Shown here in pieces: positions 61,701 through 64,000 of a stretch of DNA of 64,000 bases. Where the stretch lies: positions 31,497,855-31,561,854 of the forward strand of contig OZ038312.1 of NCBI GenBank assembly GCA_964035775.1. Reading direction: 5' to 3'. This stretch comes from Osedax frankpressi (taxonomy: Eukaryota; Annelida; Polychaeta; Sabellida; Siboglinidae). A program made the translations under genes and the position numbers. Position 1 is the first letter of the stretch; each line of letters starts with the position of its first letter. The notes under the pieces are model-generated. The model had not been told where the DNA came from and did no database searches. It saw only the letters and a program-made list of their open reading frames with translations.

Positions 61701-63857
61701 ATCTGTTGTAGACACCTTACTCCTCCTTCTGTAACTGGCAACTGTAAAATTGAGGTTGATGATTCAGTATTGCGTGAAAGTCAATCGTGGTATGGTATAA
61801 TGATCTATTTATAGATATATAATTATACTTTATGATTTCGAAGTATTATAATAAATATATTTTCAAAATATTTATAAAATAAAATTTAAATTTCTATATT
61901 AAAAATTAATTTACTAATATTATTTGAAATAATTATATAAGATTGTATAATGATTACATCATTTGGTTTCTTGAGATATTGCTGTCCCCTAAGAGTTTTA
62001 ATTGTAAGTTGTGCTTATCTAAGATAATTTGATATAAAATGATTTTGACCTAAATTTTGATACTATACTATTATGATATCACATTGTTTAAAGTAGCACA
62101 ATGATTTTGAAGATAAAAAATATTGATAATGTGGAATTGGTAAATATAAAACGAAGGATCAAACATATGAATTGAAATAGAATAAGCTCTTTATAATTTA
62201 CTAATTTGTGTACAGTAAGAAATTGTATTTGATTAAGTAAAGCTAAATAAAGCTAATTGATAAAAACCAGAATTTTCGCCGCATGCTCCATATTCTTACC
62301 ATAGAACCACGCGTTGATAACCCCATCGCGACCACCGGTCAGCAGGATACTGTCCTTGACGAAATGAAGGGCCAGCAACGGACACTGGGTGATGGAGGCA
62401 CCGCAAAGATTATACAAACTGAGGGACGGCGATATCGAAAAATCTAGAAGAATAATTTTGAAATTCGATTCGTTTAAAAAAGATCAATCAATTTGTCAAC
62501 TGAGCAACGCAAATGAAATTCTTTGAAATCACCACCGATAATAGAATTATAGAATAGGGCTGCAGGCGGGGGCCAACGTTGTGGGCGTGTTTGATGAGGT
62601 TGCTGATGATGTCGGAACCCAGACTCCACACGTACACGGTACCGTTGCTATCTCCGGTCACCACGTCTCCGCAAGCAGTCTGTACGCAACAGGTCACAAA
62701 CTTCGCCCTCAAGTAGTTCTGCGAGTTATGTAATCAGAATTCATCTCGACGATCTCGGGTAGCTAATTATATATATCAAAGTGTATTCATTTATCAGTTA
62801 TTTTCTATTTCGTTTCATATCGACGGGATATGAATATCCAGGTTTGAAATCCGACAGCGAACGACTACATGCTACTACGTGGACAAGAAAGAAGTACGTG
62901 AAGACGTGGTCATCGGAGCTGTAAGTGGGCTTAACAAAGAAAGCCTCGTTCACCGTTACCTGGTAGTCTGCTATAGACTGCATTTCGACGGTGCTCTGGT
63001 CCGGGTAGACCTTCCACCAAGCCAAGTGTTCCTTACCAATTACTGTGATCAGATCATGATGTTGGTTACTGATTAACCCTTGGTAAACGGTCTCCAGGCC
63101 CAACTAGGGTGCGGAGGGATTCGTCAGTCCAGACTGGGTTAGAAAACTCTAGAACTATTTATGATGTTAATTTATTTCTGTGTTTTATTAATTTTTACAC
63201 ACTATTGAATTTATAATTGAATACATACATTAGTATATATATACTATATTATATAACGGAGGGAAGTTATTTTTCAAAACTACTCTGAATTATTATTAAT
63301 TCACCAGTCTAAAGCATCGCTAACGTTATTCTGAGCAATTCTATCAGCGCTACTACTACTCCAAATGGAAAGATTGTGTTCGTTACTGGAATCTATGGCA
63401 CATAACCAATCCTGTGAGACATTTCGAAATAATGTTACCATAGCGTCTCAAACGTAATGTGTTAATTATTGTTTTGTTATATAATGGAATTGGATTTCAT
63501 TCGCTTAAAAAATATATTGATATTTTGTATTCTTTTCAAATATTCTATCAACCAAATTAATGAATTATTATTAATAATAATATTCATGGTTTTATGAAAA
63601 TTACATATTATTACTTAAAATATTTTATTGTCAGTTTTATTTTCTAAGGTAATTTGAGAAGTATAGAGACATGTTGTTGTTTATTGTATACTATAACTAG
63701 TCCAGAGACAACCAAAAACTATGATTAATATTACAACCATAGATCTGCCCACCTTTTGCACTGAGAATGACAACGAGATAATGGAGGAGTTGAAAACCCC
63801 GACTCCTATCTTGTGCAGGGTCAACATGCTATCTACTCTCCACAGACGAACATGAGC
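49747..63857 (-). CDS. EML: EML-like (echinoderm microtubule-associated protein-like) WD40 protein, C-terminal 522 residues
   Basis: Tandem WD40 protein of the EML/TAPE family, which binds microtubules. Thirteen exons on the minus strand: 63753-63857, 63325-63411, 62960-63103, 62578-62718, 62300-62384, 61583-61734, 60619-60753, 56203-56295, 55184-55348, 53182-53287, 52873-52968, 49941-50074, 49747-49872 (stop TAA). They join in phase to 522 residues. EML matches include DSSNEHNLSIW, FVTCCVQTACGDVVTGDSNG, LLTGGRDG, LLIGTTTNSIL, SLAVGCRSGEIHV, AHTSVIDGMDWS, YRNVTWNTNHCLLSYHVSG and GGPDATVIQWKLVK at the C-terminus. The 5' end lies beyond 63917, past the second run of Ns. Less sure: the 5' edges of exons 61583-61734 (alternative 61741), 56203-56295 and 55184-55348. 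A loop between GGRDGVINAWFY and VTEGGVRC is about 12 residues shorter than in human EML, so a microexon may be missing between 61742 and 62299. Confidence 0.9.
50075..51414. other. AT-rich EML intron, left part
   Basis: Very AT-rich sequence with no recognised exon. It presumably includes the promoter of the nested gene that starts at 51415. Confidence 0.55.
51415..52340 (+). CDS. Two-exon gene of unknown function nested in an EML intron
   Basis: Exon 1 51415-51588 (58 codons, MRFEYTKREMKGIVSYYLDE...) ends in AAG|GTTAGT; exon 2 52221-52340 (39 codons and TAA) starts after ACATTAG. The two join in phase 0 to 97 residues, basic (rich in Lys and Arg) and probably mostly helical, with C-F-G-K at the junction and a C-terminal LLKKKFVK. 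The exons are richer in GC than the flanks and end in sites like those of the other genes here, which is the main support. A GTTAAA inside exon 2 just before the stop could serve as a donor to later exons. The intron carries a GTGTGTGAG minisatellite. No family was recognised. Confidence 0.5.
51605..52080. repeat. GTGTGTGAGTG minisatellite
   Basis: Irregular GGTGTGTGAGTGGTGTGTGT and GGAGATGGTGTG units filling most of the nested gene's intron. The minus-strand frame across it (THHSHTTHTPLTHH) is an artefact. Confidence 0.95.
52439..52717 (+). CDS. 92-codon ORF of unknown function
   Basis: Open frame MSIIIILKWCLYKYRKEV... of 92 residues in the same EML intron, same strand as the nested gene and about 100 bases beyond its stop. 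It contains a short Ile run from ATT repeats, a basic KKMCKKKRHF patch and a hydrophobic C-terminal third. It may be a later exon of the nested gene, a separate small gene, or chance in AT-rich DNA. No family was recognised. Confidence 0.25.
   Translation: MSIIIILKWCLYKYRKEVILGLDVKYIIIIIIYVLSYLFEKKMCKKKRHFDDIYTSKHNKLFLILNKMFYSSSIFAFVLKILKILGYQPDVN
53288..55183. other. EML intron, AT-rich
   Basis: Holds the 23-bp array at 54468-54698. The rest is AT-rich without recognised exons; a plus-strand frame at 55115 overlaps a real minus-strand EML exon and is its shadow. Confidence 0.55.
54468..54698. repeat. 23-bp AT minisatellite
   Basis: Ten copies of ACAATAAATACATTGTAATA plus TAT. The unit contains the imperfect palindrome ACAATAAATACATTGT. 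Minus-strand YCIYYNVYIVYI frames are artefacts. Confidence 0.95.
55545..56165. repeat. GTGTGC microsatellite and TAGAG/AAGTAG minisatellite
   Basis: 55545-55660 is (GT)-rich with GTGTGCGT and GAATGAGTGT units. 56015-56165 is a GA-rich tract of AGTAGAGAGTA and GAAAGTAGAGTA units. Both are in the EML intron 55349-56202, and the second ends shortly before exon 56203-56295. Confidence 0.85.
56475..60414. repeat. 41-bp AT satellite, ~3.9 kb
   Basis: About 95 copies of a 41-bp unit made of AAGTTTATATATAAACATAT followed by TATTATATTAAATATATTAT, in the EML intron 56296-60618. The unit contains the perfect 14-bp palindrome GTTTATATATAAAC. Variant units (CATAATATTATAAT, CATACTATT, CACATTATT, AGTTTAGATAT, short 28-bp units) recur in the same order at about 56530 and 57911, so there is a higher-order repeat of about 1.38 kb. 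Confidence 0.97.
60760..60990. repeat. (GT)n microsatellite
   Basis: GTGTGTATGTGTGTGAGT mixtures directly upstream (on the minus strand) of the EML exon 60619-60753; on the minus strand it reads as a CA-rich tract before the acceptor ACATAG. From 60991 to 61582 the intron is AT-rich with nothing else seen. Confidence 0.95.
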
Positions 63858-63873
63858 CTAAACAAGAGAGATA

Positions 63874-64000
63874 GGGAGGGAGGGAGGGAGGGAGGGAGGG
63901 AGGGAGGGAGGGAGGGANNNNNNNNNNNNNNNNNNNNNNNNNNNNNNNNNNNNNNNNNNNNNNNNNNNNNNNNNNNNNNNNNNNNNNNNNNNNNNNNNNN
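63874..64000. other. (GGGA)n tract and start of a second assembly gap
   Basis: 63874-63917 is pure GGGA repeat and Ns run from 63918 to the window end. On the minus strand this CCCT tract leads into the acceptor TTGTTTAG of the EML exon 63753-63857. The gap hides the 5' part of the EML gene. Confidence 0.97.

Overview
The window is from an animal-like nuclear genome: split genes with GT-AG introns, AT-rich non-coding DNA, metazoan-type alpha-tubulin (451 residues, Lys40, C-terminal Tyr), and genes for IFT172, a USP22/Ubp8-type deubiquitinase and an EML-family WD40 protein. One 200-N gap (43078-43277) and a second run of Ns from 63918 show a scaffolded assembly. The phylum cannot be told from the sequence; an invertebrate with cilia is the safest reading. 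Nothing prokaryotic, viral or CRISPR-like was seen.

Layout. 1-21838 (+): the C-terminal ~753 residues of IFT172 in 18 exons. About 88% of this span is intron, and nearly every large intron holds its own minisatellite (11 to 25 bp units). 22523-24719 (-): a complete alpha-tubulin gene in three exons, the first carrying only the start codon. 24720-32110: AT-rich DNA with a decayed hAT transposase and a decayed copy of USP22 exon 5. 32225-36430: a second copy of the block 'IFT172 last exon + tubulin', in which the IFT172 exon is dead and the tubulin gene is intact. 36733-48068 (+): a complete 13-exon USP22-like gene (559 residues). 48911-49256 (+): two tiny single-membrane-span ORFs 28 nt apart, possibly one bicistronic message. 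49747-63857 (-): 13 exons of an EML-like gene, entered from its C-terminal end; a two-exon gene of unknown function (51415-52340, +) sits inside one of its introns. A ~3.9 kb array of a 41-bp AT satellite (56475-60414) fills another intron.

How it fits together. IFT172 (ciliary trafficking), alpha-tubulin and EML (microtubule binding) all serve microtubules or cilia; USP22 is the SAGA histone deubiquitinase. The most economical history is a ~10.7 kb tandem duplication of IFT172-3'end/tubulin/USP22-5'part, which left two tubulin genes and two dead fragments. Splicing looks unusual: 27 of 46 inferred donor sites have T at +3 (GTTAGT, GTTTGT and similar), while two perfect GTGAGT sequences inside IFT172 exons must be read through. 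All exon borders were placed by eye from protein similarity, reading phase and GT/AG; no alignment program was run.
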